Shown here piece after piece: positions 1 to 9,003 of a DNA stretch of 50,668 nt (the first letter of the stretch is position 1; each line of letters starts with the position of its first letter). A program made the position numbers and the translations under genes. The stretch spans positions 1 through 50,668 of the forward strand of contig DBRJ01000030.1 in the NCBI GenBank assembly GCA_002305915.1. Reading direction: 5' to 3'. The notes below the pieces were generated by a model that saw only the letters and a list, made by a program, of their open reading frames with translations, was not told where the DNA came from and made no database searches. This stretch comes from Pelotomaculum sp. UBA1371 (GTDB lineage: Bacteria; Bacillota; Desulfotomaculia; Desulfotomaculales; Pelotomaculaceae).

Positions 1-24
1 CCCCCGCACACGCGGGGACTACTC
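1..24 (-). CRISPR. Partial CRISPR repeat of a type I-E array at the window edge
   Basis: On the minus strand this reads GTAGTCCCCGCGTGTGCGGG followed by G residues and then runs off the window. It is the 5' part of a type I-E repeat: a GTAGTCCCC start with a GC-rich hairpin. It lies about 12 nt after the cas2 stop and points away from cas2, as in other I-E loci. Only this one incomplete copy is visible, so spacers, repeat number and array end cannot be judged. There is no room for a normal AT-rich leader between cas2 and the repeat. Confidence 0.75.
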
Positions 25-35
25 TTTAAACTCTA

Positions 36-320
36 TCATTTGCTAGGGATTTTGACCAAATACAAGCCATCCAGTTCAATAAGTGTTCTGTTGGTATTAC
101 CGTGTATCCTCATTGAAAAGCCCTGCTCGTTGTCAGATGTCGAATAGATCAGAATGCCACCATTGTCAGGTTCCATTCCTTTACATATCATCTGCCAAAG
201 CCTATCTCTAACCCTCGCCGATACATTGCCAACAAATACACCAGCTTTGGGTTCCAATAACCAGCGAGTTAATTGACCTCTTTTACCTGATGAAACCCTT
301 TCTAAAACCATTACAATCAT
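36..320 (-). CDS. cas2: CRISPR-associated Cas2, type I-E
   Basis: This 94-residue protein is the Cas2 half of the spacer-integration complex (two Cas1 dimers bridged by a Cas2 dimer). It shows the I-E form of the family: an N-terminal beta strand (MIVMVLERV), the segment GVFVGNVSARVRDRLW that closely parallels E. coli Cas2, and an LDGL ending. The length is typical. The ATG overlaps the cas1 stop as ATGA, so the two are translationally coupled. It is the last gene of the cas operon and a CRISPR repeat follows within about 12 nt of its TGA. In I-E systems Cas2 acts mainly as a structural adaptor. Confidence 0.95.
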   Translation of the reverse strand: MIVMVLERVSSGKRGQLTRWLLEPKAGVFVGNVSARVRDRLWQMICKGMEPDNGGILIYSTSDNEQGFSMRIHGNTNRTLIELDGLYLVKIPSK

Positions 321-1252
321 TTATCAACGTCACCCCAGTTACGTCCTCCGACGGTAAAATTGGCAAATCCATTCCAAAGCATCCCCATTGACTCACCGTC
401 CAGTGGTTCGGTTAATTTAGGTATATCTTTATCCGCCGCAGACATTATTATGTCGATATCCTTCACAATTTGTTCCAGAAGCCTTTTTTCTTTGAACATC
501 TCACGGCATCGTTTTCGTATCACGGGTTCGATTTTTGTTGGCCCTTCTGAGACAGTGGTAAAAGCTATGGGGACAGTTATCTCAGTCTTATACAGGTCAG
601 CAATATCATAAACAAATGACAACTGTTTGCCTATGTGTATAAAACCAAGGGCCGGGGAATATCCTAATGATACAATCCCGGCTTGTACAACACCGTATAA
701 ACAACTGTTAGCCCAGGAAAGCGCCTTGTTTATATTATCGCTGATATCCCAGTCATTTAGCTTGTAATTACGTCCCTTCCAGGGTATGTTTGTTTTACGG
801 CTCCAATAAGCATAGTTGTCCCGTACACGGGCACCTTCTTTGCCGCGAATTTGTTGCAGCGTTAATCCCTCAGGCAAATCTTCAAAAAACCGCATTGTGT
901 ACATTTTGCGGATTACTTTTAGTCTTAGTTCGGGAATGCTCTGAAGAAAGGCTTGTTTTAAGGTGTTGGCGGCACTTTTGGTATCGGGAAATCCCTGGGC
1001 ATAAAAGCGGACACCCTGTTCTCCACACCAGATAACCTGGCACCCATTATCCGCAAGCACCTTAACAGCCGCATGGCTGATGTTTGTGCCCGGACCCAGC
1101 ATTAATGTAGACAAGGAAGCGCATGGAACCGGGATTTTTGCATCTTCCATGTATGCTGCAACAGCATTTGCATCCCTTTCTACTTTGCAGTGCTCGAGGT
1201 ATAAAAAGCTATTTCCGTCGCTGAATCTCGGTAGAAGCTGTTTATCTTTCAT
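317..1252 (-). CDS. cas1: CRISPR-associated integrase Cas1, type I-E
   Basis: Cas1 is the metal-dependent integrase that inserts prespacers at the first repeat. From the start chosen here the protein has 311 residues, close to the usual ~305 of I-E Cas1. The expected catalytic residues are visible: Glu139 in GKEGARVR, His206 in GFIHIGKQL, and Asp216/Asp219 in the YDIADLYK segment. The ATG at 1252 is preferred to the in-frame GTG at 1264 because AAAGGTGG lies 8 nt before it, and the GTG is inside that ribosome site. The gene overlaps cas2 by 4 nt and follows cas6e. It belongs to adaptation rather than interference. Confidence 0.95.
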   Translation of the reverse strand: MKDKQLLPRFSDGNSFLYLEHCKVERDANAVAAYMEDAKIPVPCASLSTLMLGPGTNISHAAVKVLADNGCQVIWCGEQGVRFYAQGFPDTKSAANTLKQAFLQSIPELRLKVIRKMYTMRFFEDLPEGLTLQQIRGKEGARVRDNYAYWSRKTNIPWKGRNYKLNDWDISDNINKALSWANSCLYGVVQAGIVSLGYSPALGFIHIGKQLSFVYDIADLYKTEITVPIAFTTVSEGPTKIEPVIRKRCREMFKEKRLLEQIVKDIDIIMSAADKDIPKLTEPLDGESMGMLWNGFANFTVGGRNWGDVDK

Positions 1253-1282
1253 TTGTACAGCCACCTTTGATAAAAACTGTAT

Positions 1283-1966
1283 TTACCCAGAATACTTTTT
1301 AATCATTAACAAGCCGAAGCCGTAAGCCTTGCCGGGTCCAATACCACAGCATATTGTTGATAAAAATTTTTCCTGATCGGTTACGAGTAGAGAGCCCAGA
1401 AAGCGTACACCAATATGATAAATCTTGCCTTTTTTATTTGAATAGTTTGTTCCATGAACCGTGTGCTTACCAGCCTCCCAAGCCTCAAGCAGCCTGAACC
1501 CCCCCGCTTCCGCTTTTCTGGCCAACCACCCCAACCTTTCTTCGGCTGTTTCTAGTGGCACCCGGCGACCGTTGAGCTTGTTCCCGCTTAAGCGTTCCTG
1601 TTTTGTTGAGGTACCCGTTACCTTTGAAGGACAGGCCAGGAGGTCGAAATTCAACAGCATTCCTTTTTTGATGATTTTAGCCGGTTCAGATATATTCAGC
1701 AGAAAGCGGCCCTCCTGCAGTGGGTATAAGTAGCCCTTATCCAGCCACCTGACCACCTCAGGTTTTACCCTGGACTGTACATAAAGTATATATTTACTTC
1801 CCCCAGAGGGAACCAGGCGGTAGAGAACGTCAAATTGGCGACGGGCATCCCGTTCATTTGTGTTGTCGAAAGCTGACATCACTGTTCTGTGAAGATCCTG
1901 GCAGTTTCTGAGATCACGCCTGGCACCCCTTTCAGTGACATCCATAATTAATCTGGCAAGGTACAT
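1283..1966 (-). CDS. cas6e: CRISPR repeat endoribonuclease Cas6e (CasE)
   Basis: Cas6e cuts pre-crRNA within each repeat hairpin and stays bound to the 3' handle as a Cascade subunit. The 227-residue protein starts MYLARL as the family does. It carries His26 (NCQDLHRTV), the position of the catalytic histidine in characterised Cas6e proteins. It ends with the glycine-rich loop GIGPGKAYGFG. The two halves should form the tandem ferredoxin-like fold. A ribosome site GGAGG inside the 3' end of cas5e serves its ATG. It lies between cas5e and cas1 in the normal I-E order. Confidence 0.95.
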   Translation of the reverse strand: MYLARLIMDVTERGARRDLRNCQDLHRTVMSAFDNTNERDARRQFDVLYRLVPSGGSKYILYVQSRVKPEVVRWLDKGYLYPLQEGRFLLNISEPAKIIKKGMLLNFDLLACPSKVTGTSTKQERLSGNKLNGRRVPLETAEERLGWLARKAEAGGFRLLEAWEAGKHTVHGTNYSNKKGKIYHIGVRFLGSLLVTDQEKFLSTICCGIGPGKAYGFGLLMIKKYSG

Positions 1967-1968
1967 AA

Positions 1969-2646
1969 TTACTCAGCCTCCTCTGGTTCCGGCGGATTTA
2001 CCCAGATACTATCCACCCGGCGGGCAGAGAAAATGCGTGATGGTGCAGTAGTTGACCTGTCCCTGCGCTCCATAGCGCCATTAGTGCGCTCAATCTCGCA
2101 GAGAAGTCCCTTTTCCCTATACGGGTATAGACTGGGGACATTCTTAAGTGCTTCCTCTATTGATTTATATCTGTCAGTAATACCGTAAAGAACCGGTCTA
2201 GTGGGTACACAATTCCTTCGGCCAAGGTAAACAGTCCAAACAGGGCATTTCAGGCTTTTAGCACAATGACGAAGGATTTCTTCCTCTCCGTCCAAAACAA
2301 CCAAAAAGGAAGCATCCTGTAAATACTGACGTCGCGAGATTATCGTACCATCGTCACTTTTTTTGCCGCGAACCTTACCATCTGCCGTAATAATTTCTCC
2401 TGTAATGGTATGGTAGTCCTCAAGGTAAGTTCCTGGGCGGTCTGCCCTTACACCCATAGTTAATGCTTTCTCCATTTTAATTAGGCCGGTGTTGCCACGG
2501 GGAAGTCCCATGGCACAGCCAAGCAGACCGACCAAACCAGATTTTGTGGGCATAGGCGCAGTATCGCGCAAATCCCAACGCGCCCTTTCACCCCAACTCT
2601 GCAGCGGTCCTTCCAACCGGAGCAGAAGGAGCCATTTTCCAGACAT
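1969..2646 (-). CDS. cas5e: Cascade subunit Cas5e (CasD)
   Basis: Cas5e caps the 5' handle of crRNA in the type I-E Cascade. The 225-residue protein has the family N-terminus LLLLRLEGPLQSWGERARWD, followed by TAPMPTKSGLVGLLGCAMGL, where the TKSGLVGLLG stretch is a Cas5 hallmark. A segment around residues 100-120 (RGKKSDDGTIISRRQYL) matches the thumb region. The ATG directly abuts the cas7e stop. Length and position in the operon are ordinary and I see no sign of damage. Confidence 0.94.
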   Translation of the reverse strand: MSGKWLLLLRLEGPLQSWGERARWDLRDTAPMPTKSGLVGLLGCAMGLPRGNTGLIKMEKALTMGVRADRPGTYLEDYHTITGEIITADGKVRGKKSDDGTIISRRQYLQDASFLVVLDGEEEILRHCAKSLKCPVWTVYLGRRNCVPTRPVLYGITDRYKSIEEALKNVPSLYPYREKGLLCEIERTNGAMERRDRSTTAPSRIFSARRVDSIWVNPPEPEEAE

Positions 2647-3810
2647 TTACACCATCACCTCCCGGGCAAGAGCTTCTTCCAATTTAGTTAGCATTATGCC
2701 AAAGCTCTCACACACAAGCGCATTTTCAGGCGAGGGAAGGGTGTCATCAGCAATAAACCAGAGCCTTCTATAAACCTTAATATCAAATTTCCTGCTGATA
2801 TTTGTAATCTCTTTGACCAGTTTTTCAACACTGTCCTCAATTAAATTAACCTGCTTGCGCGACAAGCCGTCGCCTTTCCAACCAGGACTTGCGGTTTTCA
2901 CAAAAGCATTAGCATAGCTCACCGGTATCTTTTCATCCTTAATTTCAACACATACTGCACTGGGAAGTTGGTGGGCAGCAAAGCTGTTCTGCTTACCGGA
3001 AGGGCTGACATAGCAAAAGGCCCGTACCAGCGCAGGCACTGCCTTGACAGCAATATCTGCTGCACCTTTAACGCCTTTAAGATTCTCAATTAATTGGTTC
3101 AGGTCAAGGGAGAAGTAGTGATAGTAGCAATTAGAGTTGAATTCCGTGTCCCCAACCATACCGGCGCCTGTTTCTTCCCCGCTCTTTAATAAATCGTCCA
3201 TGGCGGTATAGTAATCAAATTCCCTTTCAAGGCGGTTGGTGGATATGGCATGGGCCACCTGTATAGAGGCCTCAACATCGCGGAAGGCATTGGAGGTGAT
3301 CATTCGGCCGAATAGTGCAATGTCCAGGGTTACCGGACGCATTATATCCTTCATTTTATCCTGCAAGTCTTTGGCTTTTATCTTATTGAAATCTTTCAGA
3401 TTTTCACCTGCTTCCTTCCAGGCATCCAGGAAACAGTCAGCAACTGCCGTAACATCAGCGGGTGAAAAGAACATAATTTGGGCTGTTTTTAGTTCATCGT
3501 TTTCTTTGCCCTCTTTATTGCCAAAGCCGCTGGCTTTTTTCATAGCTGCCTCGATAAAATCCTGATTCATACCGCGCCGCTCAAGTTCCATAGCCAATAG
3601 ATCGGGCAGTTTTCTGGTGCGCTTGCCGAATAAATCTTTACCCAGTGAGTTCTGAAGAATTTCGGAGATTCTCAGGTTACGCTTCAGGCACTGGCTGGAA
3701 ATGCGGCCCCTGGGCTCACCCCCGAAGATACAGCTCTTGGGGCTTCCCGTATCATCACGGTTTAAATTAGACGGGGCATAGTTTTTAATCATATGAACTT
3801 CTATAAGCAT
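2647..3810 (-). CDS. cas7e: Cascade backbone subunit Cas7e (CasC)
   Basis: Cas7e forms the six-copy helical backbone of Cascade along the crRNA guide. The 387-residue protein begins MLIEVHMIKNYAPSNLNRDD, with the GRISSQCLKRNLR segment near residue 35 that is typical of CasC. SNCYYHYFSLDL and a FAAHQLPSAV-like stretch follow in the C-terminal half. It is slightly longer than E. coli CasC (363) but within the family range. AGGAGG precedes the ATG with good spacing. It is flanked by cse2 and cas5e, as in other I-E operons. Confidence 0.95.
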   Translation of the reverse strand: MLIEVHMIKNYAPSNLNRDDTGSPKSCIFGGEPRGRISSQCLKRNLRISEILQNSLGKDLFGKRTRKLPDLLAMELERRGMNQDFIEAAMKKASGFGNKEGKENDELKTAQIMFFSPADVTAVADCFLDAWKEAGENLKDFNKIKAKDLQDKMKDIMRPVTLDIALFGRMITSNAFRDVEASIQVAHAISTNRLEREFDYYTAMDDLLKSGEETGAGMVGDTEFNSNCYYHYFSLDLNQLIENLKGVKGAADIAVKAVPALVRAFCYVSPSGKQNSFAAHQLPSAVCVEIKDEKIPVSYANAFVKTASPGWKGDGLSRKQVNLIEDSVEKLVKEITNISRKFDIKVYRRLWFIADDTLPSPENALVCESFGIMLTKLEEALAREVMV

Positions 3811-3813
3811 TAA

Positions 3814-4365
3814 TTATTCCTCCTTCTCTTTAACTGGACTGTAATACTCCCTAGCCCACTCCTTTTGGACCTGACGCTGAGGACTGTTCCACCGGATAAG
3901 ATCAACCAGCAGTTTGGGCCAGTTTACGGGCACACCCCTGCTGTCAGCTAGCCGGACCAGTTTACGCAGTTGGTGAAAGAAGAAACCGTTTTGTGTATCA
4001 CAGGCACTGTCCAACAATGCACGCAGTTTTACATCCTGGTTTTCCGGCCGGGGGCCTTCTTGAAATACCCGCCGCAGGGTCCACCCAAAGTTTGTTTGTA
4101 CCCGCAAATTCACATCTTCGTTGCTCAGGCGGGCCTTTGTGAGGGTATAAAGAGTAGCGACCGCAAACCATATATCCTCCTGACTTCTAAGCACACCCGG
4201 CGGCAGTGTTTTGTAGAATATGCCCAGGGAGCCGCCCCGGGATTCGCGAAGTAAATTACCGGCATTGCGCTTAAGGATGGCTTTTTCCGCTTTAGGCAGC
4301 GTATCAAGTTCATCGAAATAAGCCGCTACCTTTTCTTCCAAATCTAATTTCTTAGACTGTGTCAT
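3814..4365 (-). CDS. cse2: Cascade small subunit Cse2 (CasB)
   Basis: Cse2 is the small alpha-helical subunit, two copies per type I-E Cascade, that stabilises the displaced strand in the R-loop. The 183-residue protein is helix-rich. Its final third carries the characteristic FFHQLRKLVRLADSRGVPVNW and LLVDLIRWNSPQRQVQ segments; the RQVQxxWAREYY ending is a CasB feature. An upstream GAAAGGAGAG serves the ATG. The gene sits between cse1 and cas7e with only a few bases to the next start. Identification rests on these motifs and on context. Confidence 0.93.
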   Translation of the reverse strand: MTQSKKLDLEEKVAAYFDELDTLPKAEKAILKRNAGNLLRESRGGSLGIFYKTLPPGVLRSQEDIWFAVATLYTLTKARLSNEDVNLRVQTNFGWTLRRVFQEGPRPENQDVKLRALLDSACDTQNGFFFHQLRKLVRLADSRGVPVNWPKLLVDLIRWNSPQRQVQKEWAREYYSPVKEKEE

Positions 4366-4385
4366 CCGCTCACTCTCCTTTCATT

Positions 4386-5897
4386 TTAAGTAGTCTTTAG
4401 TAGTTTGTTTAATTTAGAGTAAAAGTACCGCCTGGCCTTAGCTGCTCTTTCCAGCATCCCGGCTGTTGTGCCCAGCTTGTCCAGGAATTCCTCGAACATA
4501 CGCCGGGTAATTTTTTTTAATTGATTGCGCCATTTCTCTTTCAGGGACTCACGCCAATCCGGCTTGCTCACGTCGGCCAGGGCCACCTCTTCCTGAAAGC
4601 CGCCCAGGAAGTGCGGCCTGATCTGCCCCAAAAATATCGTTTCGGCCTGCTCACAGAAAGCTGCTGGGGCTAGAGTACCCTTTAACGCTCTTTTCAGCTC
4701 AAAGTTCACTGTTTCGATTAGAGTCAGCTCATTCTGGAAAAGTACAGCCCTAGTTTCGTCAGCAACCAGCCTGTAGTCTATACCGAGCCTGTCCTGAATC
4801 CAGCTTATGTATTTGGCCTGGTTTGTAACAATGCCATAAATCTCAGCCTCAACCCAGCCGCCGCGCTCAATTTCACGGGCCAGGTGTTGATACTGTTGAA
4901 TTACCTCCGGGCGGTAATACCTGGCCTTATTGTGGTCTTTCCCATAAAGCAGCATCAGCGGTCCCAGGTCCCTCCAGGCCGCTCTGCCGGTCTTTGGCTT
5001 AACTGTGGAGATACCTCTTTCATTTTCTATCCGTGGCACGTGGGGATCGCGCCATAATCTGTGTCCTTCAAACTTCCATCCCTTTTGAAAAGCTATTTTA
5101 CGTACCAGCACAGAGCTCTTCCGTCCGGAGTAAGTACATGTTCCACCTTCTCCGGGAAGAAGGCAGACGCGCCTGGCCTGCCAGGTAAGCCCGTATAAAT
5201 AGGAAGTCTGGTCCACCTGTTCGCCTGGCTTTACAGGCCTTCCGTTCCTCCAAGCAACGGGAGGGACATCAAGTGGGAGCTCAATAACAGGTATCCAGAT
5301 GTTGTAGATGAGCCTTTCCAACAGGTTTTTCCCGCTCACCAGTACATACCAAGGAGGGGCGCCATTGATTCCTGAAGGACCTTGCAGCCCGCTGGTGCAA
5401 AAAACATTCACCGCACACAGCGCTCTGGCACAAATCTGCGGGCTGAATGCCTGTGTGTCCTGCAGCCGGTGGTCAAAATGGATGGCGTTGTTGCCGCTGG
5501 GCAAGTCATGCACAAGCAGTGCTACAGATCTGACAGCTTTGCTGTCCAGTTGCTCATCCCAGGCTGACTGGAGGAAAGGGCGCACCGGATCGAACAGATC
5601 GAAGCACGTCCCATCTACTTCACATTCTTTTATATACTGGGTAATTCGTTTCATCGGCAGTTTGCCGGCATTATAAATGACCAGGAGATCGTCGACTGAT
5701 TGTGGTCTGAGTGCATCTGTAAGGAAGGCTATCAACAGGCGGTACATACTGTAGTGAAAAAGCGGAGAGGAGTCGGAGATACCCTGTAATTCATGGGCCT
5801 TTTCCAGTGCCTCCAAAATACCGTATTCCTTAATATGTCCATGGAAGTCCTCGATGGGTATCCATGGCTCGGTCAGGACATTGAAGTTCGTCAACAC
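4386..5897 (-). CDS. cse1: Cascade large subunit Cse1 (CasA, Cas8e)
   Basis: Cse1 recognises the PAM, opens target DNA and recruits Cas3. The 503-residue protein begins with the family signature NFNVLTEPWIPI, then an LFHYSMYRLLIAFL helix. The mid segment around residue 165 (GLQGPSGINGAPPW) corresponds to the PAM-contacting region of CasA. The C-terminal part is a helical bundle. Length is the same as E. coli CasA (502). The start is GTG, preceded by AAAGGATGTGAT that overlaps the end of cas3, so translation is probably coupled. No other gene shares the operon position. Confidence 0.94.
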   Translation of the reverse strand: MLTNFNVLTEPWIPIEDFHGHIKEYGILEALEKAHELQGISDSSPLFHYSMYRLLIAFLTDALRPQSVDDLLVIYNAGKLPMKRITQYIKECEVDGTCFDLFDPVRPFLQSAWDEQLDSKAVRSVALLVHDLPSGNNAIHFDHRLQDTQAFSPQICARALCAVNVFCTSGLQGPSGINGAPPWYVLVSGKNLLERLIYNIWIPVIELPLDVPPVAWRNGRPVKPGEQVDQTSYLYGLTWQARRVCLLPGEGGTCTYSGRKSSVLVRKIAFQKGWKFEGHRLWRDPHVPRIENERGISTVKPKTGRAAWRDLGPLMLLYGKDHNKARYYRPEVIQQYQHLAREIERGGWVEAEIYGIVTNQAKYISWIQDRLGIDYRLVADETRAVLFQNELTLIETVNFELKRALKGTLAPAAFCEQAETIFLGQIRPHFLGGFQEEVALADVSKPDWRESLKEKWRNQLKKITRRMFEEFLDKLGTTAGMLERAAKARRYFYSKLNKLLKTT

Positions 5898-5898
5898 A

Positions 5899-8493
5899 TC
5901 ACATCCTTTTCATAATAACTCCTAGTTTTGAGTCATTTACCAGGCAAACCTTTTCCCCGGAGCCCTTGAAACCTGTGTAGGCGCCATCCTGCAGACCCAG
6001 GAGTTTAAATCCTCTCAGCCAGCCAGCACCCTTAATCAGAGGGCTTGTACCGTCAGCATTCATAAGGCCGTCAAACCACCATGACGGCAGTGCAACCAGG
6101 CCAAGCATCAGGCGACGCGCCTCAGCCCGGGTAAGGTTATTCATATTTACGGACAGCCTCTTAAGTTCATCATGCTCTATAAGTAGTACCTGTATGGTAC
6201 TCCCGCTAAGGCGGGTACTGGCACTAAACCATTCATTGGGACCTTCTTCATCATCATACCAGTGCTCTTCCCTGATATTTACAAAATCAGGCGCAGGAAT
6301 TAGATATTGGCGGGCTTCTAACTCATGCTTCCGGCGCGTCTGGCAGAGTTTATCCCATGCCTGACGGTGGGGGTGTTCTGAAAAAGGCTCATTATCGTTG
6401 TAAACTGTTTCAATCAGCTGCCGCATGTCGTCAGGAATATCTAGATATTTCTGCTGGTCAAGGACTTCCATAGTCCTATATAGTATCCACTTATCGTAAA
6501 CATTTTCTGTTGGCCCGAAGTCATCCTCTTCAGGAAGCAGCACCAACAGCTGCGGTTTTCTAAGGCTTGCGGGGCGAATGCGGCCAGTGTGGCGGTGCAA
6601 TCGGCCGGAGCGCTGGAGCAACAGGTCAATGGGAGCAATAGCACTGATCATGCAGTCAAAGTCCAAGTCCAGACTTTGTTCCACCACCTGGGTAGCTACG
6701 AGGATCGCTTTAACGGGACGGCAGTCCGTACAAATGGTCATACTTTCTTTATCAAAAGCCCGAAGGCATTCCTGTTCAATTCGCTGCCGCTCCCCTGCCG
6801 GAAACCGCCCGTGAAATAGCATTAGTTTGACATCATTTATTTCTAGATGCGAAAAACAAAGGTACAACTCCTGTGCTTCTCTTACCGTATTGACAATAAT
6901 ACACAGGCAGCCGTTATTTGCAACTATAGATAATGCTTTTTGAGCCACCTCTTTCCATTTGCCCAGACCGCCCCGCCACAGCTTCAGCTTTATTCTTCTT
7001 TTCATGTAAACATCATTAACATTATGTTGAATATTGACGCCGTCAGTATTAGCATAGGTAATTAATGGATAGGGCTGAATTGTCGTCAACTGCCCCATCT
7101 TATGCCCTGTATAGGAATTTATAAGGGAGCAACGGCGGGATGAAGGCAGTGTCGCCGACAGCAGGATAACCGGTATTTCTAGAGCCCCGCACCAGCTTAA
7201 AAGGCGTTCCAAGATAACTGTCATATAGACGTCGTAGGCGTGAACCTCGTCAATTACTAGGACCTTGCAAGCTAGCCCAAGAAGGCGCAGTGCGCCAAAT
7301 CGCACCTTCAGGGCAGCCATCATTGACTGATCCACGGTACCAACGGCCCACGGTGACAGCAGTCCTTTACGGGAGGAGCGGAACCAGGCAGCCTCTAACA
7401 CGCTACTGTGCTCCTCAGACGGCACAAATTCCGGTGTGTCCTCGTCGAGAAGCCAGGCCATCCCATGCAGAAGTCTGATCTGTTTCTGCATATTCTGCAT
7501 TTTAAGGAAGTCGCTAATACGGTCATACATCTGGTTGCTGGTAGCCGCTGTCGGCAAAGCAATATACATACCAGCAAGCCCAAAGCTGGCAATCCACTGC
7601 ATACCCGCGTATACTGCCGCCTCAGTTTTTCCCTCACCCATGGGGGCCTCGATAACCAGCAGACCAGGGGGAGGTATCTCTCTAAAAAAAGACTCACAGG
7701 CATTCTGCAGGGGTCTCATGCCCTCACGCGGTATATTGGGCCAAACCTGGTTAAAATCAGGCTTCAAATCCCCGGCAGAGGCCTTAATGAATCCAAGTTT
7801 TTTAATGGCTTTATTAGCTGACTGCCGGCTCGCTTCAGAGTACTCCTTAATGCATCTACCATCCTGGCCATGAGCAAACCATTCGTGTCCCGATGCCAGC
7901 CAGTCAGAGAGCACCAGCAACCCCAGTAACAAATACACTGCCGCAATCTTTTGCTGTTCTGAACCCATTTGGCATGGACCGCTGCAGGAGAACACAACAC
8001 GCATTCTTCTCTGCAGTTCTTGCTGAAGGTCTTTCCAAAATGCGCAAATCCGTCGGTCAACCGGCGCCGGCTCTACATGCTTGCGTTGGTGATGCACACC
8101 GATTACTTCTGCCCACAACCTTGCTAACGGCCTGCTGTTACCATCATCACGAAGCATCTTTTGAACAATACTAGCGGATAATGACTCATGTCTGTATAGA
8201 GACTGGTCTCCTTTCTGGATTTTCTCCAATTTACAGAGTTCAATAACTATATCCAGGTCTTCGCACTGCTGCTGAAATAGAGGGTGGCATTTGCCCAGGT
8301 CGTGCAAAGCAAAAAGGAACCCGATATACTTGAGCATATTTTCCTCAGTAACAGAGAAAGCTTTTGCTAGTCGAGGCAAAAGTACTGCAAAGCAGGATTC
8401 GGTTAGAAGAGCCTGGCTTATACAGCCTGTATCAATCATATGCCTCTCCAAGGGATGGTATGGCTTCGACTTTGCCCATAAATTCGAACACAA
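5899..8493 (-). CDS. cas3: CRISPR-associated helicase-nuclease Cas3 (HD + SF2 helicase)
   Basis: Cas3 is recruited by Cascade to nick and processively degrade target DNA. The N-terminal HD nuclease shows LHDLGKCHP near residue 65. The helicase follows with Walker A APMGEGKTEAA near 284, DEVHAYD near 415, LLSATLP, and the late motifs QVVEQSLDLDFD and QRSGRLHRH. At 864 residues it is of normal length. Conventional starts offer only the TTG at 8493, which has no ribosome site. GGGAGGTGAG lies farther upstream, 6 nt before an in-frame ATT at 8514; starting there would add seven residues. It is the first cas gene, so the operon promoter should lie in the AT-rich gap upstream. Confidence 0.94.
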   Translation of the reverse strand: MCSNLWAKSKPYHPLERHMIDTGCISQALLTESCFAVLLPRLAKAFSVTEENMLKYIGFLFALHDLGKCHPLFQQQCEDLDIVIELCKLEKIQKGDQSLYRHESLSASIVQKMLRDDGNSRPLARLWAEVIGVHHQRKHVEPAPVDRRICAFWKDLQQELQRRMRVVFSCSGPCQMGSEQQKIAAVYLLLGLLVLSDWLASGHEWFAHGQDGRCIKEYSEASRQSANKAIKKLGFIKASAGDLKPDFNQVWPNIPREGMRPLQNACESFFREIPPPGLLVIEAPMGEGKTEAAVYAGMQWIASFGLAGMYIALPTAATSNQMYDRISDFLKMQNMQKQIRLLHGMAWLLDEDTPEFVPSEEHSSVLEAAWFRSSRKGLLSPWAVGTVDQSMMAALKVRFGALRLLGLACKVLVIDEVHAYDVYMTVILERLLSWCGALEIPVILLSATLPSSRRCSLINSYTGHKMGQLTTIQPYPLITYANTDGVNIQHNVNDVYMKRRIKLKLWRGGLGKWKEVAQKALSIVANNGCLCIIVNTVREAQELYLCFSHLEINDVKLMLFHGRFPAGERQRIEQECLRAFDKESMTICTDCRPVKAILVATQVVEQSLDLDFDCMISAIAPIDLLLQRSGRLHRHTGRIRPASLRKPQLLVLLPEEDDFGPTENVYDKWILYRTMEVLDQQKYLDIPDDMRQLIETVYNDNEPFSEHPHRQAWDKLCQTRRKHELEARQYLIPAPDFVNIREEHWYDDEEGPNEWFSASTRLSGSTIQVLLIEHDELKRLSVNMNNLTRAEARRLMLGLVALPSWWFDGLMNADGTSPLIKGAGWLRGFKLLGLQDGAYTGFKGSGEKVCLVNDSKLGVIMKRM

Positions 8494-8528
8494 ATCATTG
8501 GTAATATCGATAATTACTCACCTCCCTG

Positions 8529-8801
8529 AAAAATACTCTTCAACTATTTAACTTGTGTCATATAAATATATTATATCATGTTTTATTGTCATATTTTGCC
8601 AAAATCCGTCGTTAATCTACATAACACATCTTAATTCTATCCACTTGAATAGAAATCTGTCTGTCGTATGTTAGTAAATGAATTTAAAATAAACGCTGAG
8701 TCACTTCAATTAGATTGATATTGATTCCGTAAGAAAGATTCTGAGCAACATGACAATAAAACACCTAATTATTTATTTAAGAGAAAATTTTAAGTAAAAA
8801 T
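8529..8801. other. AT-rich gap between the cas operon and the tRNA cluster
   Basis: About 270 bases without a believable ORF. On the minus strand a TATAAT sits within GATATAATATA at about 8570-8580, upstream of cas3, and is the best -10 candidate for the cas operon. No good -35 box lies at 16-18 nt from it. The same stretch is rich in short AT palindromes that could bind a repressor, but I recognise no operator. The rest (8620-8800) shows nothing identifiable. Confidence 0.4.
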
Positions 8802-8842
8802 AAAAAAAACCACAGTACGCAGATCCTTGCGACTGTAGTTTT
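8802..8842 (-). terminator. Rho-independent terminator of the tRNA operon
   Basis: On the minus strand AACTACAGT-CGCA pairs with TGCG-(T)-ACTGTGGTT around an AGGATC loop and is followed by TTTTTTTTA. The stem is 13 bp with one bulge. It lies directly after the tRNA-Val gene and ends the Asn-Met-Glu-Val transcript. Confidence 0.88.
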
Positions 8843-8844
8843 CT

Positions 8845-8920
<76 letters not shown>

Positions 8921-8925
8921 TAATA

Positions 8926-9001
8926 TGGTGACCCCTACGGGATTCGAACCCGTGTTACCGCCGTGAAAGGGCGGTGTCTTAAACCGCTTGACCAAGGGGC
9001 C
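8926..9001 (-). tRNA. tRNA-Glu (TTC)
   Basis: A 76-nt cloverleaf on the minus strand: acceptor GGCCCCT pairing with AGGGGTC (one G-T pair), anticodon loop CTTTCAC giving TTC, T-loop GGTTCGAATCC, and encoded ACCA. It lies 5 nt from tRNA-Val in the same transcript. Confidence 0.97.
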
Positions 9002-9003
9002 GT

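Noticed and set aside
1..8493. Novel CRISPR subtype or added accessory gene in the cas operon
   Set aside because: All eight genes are canonical type I-E in the standard order; no extra ORF fits between them.
360..8551. Many plus-strand frames of 60-145 codons inside the cas operon
   Set aside because: They lie opposite well-conserved cas genes, lack ribosome sites and show no family motifs; they are antisense shadows.
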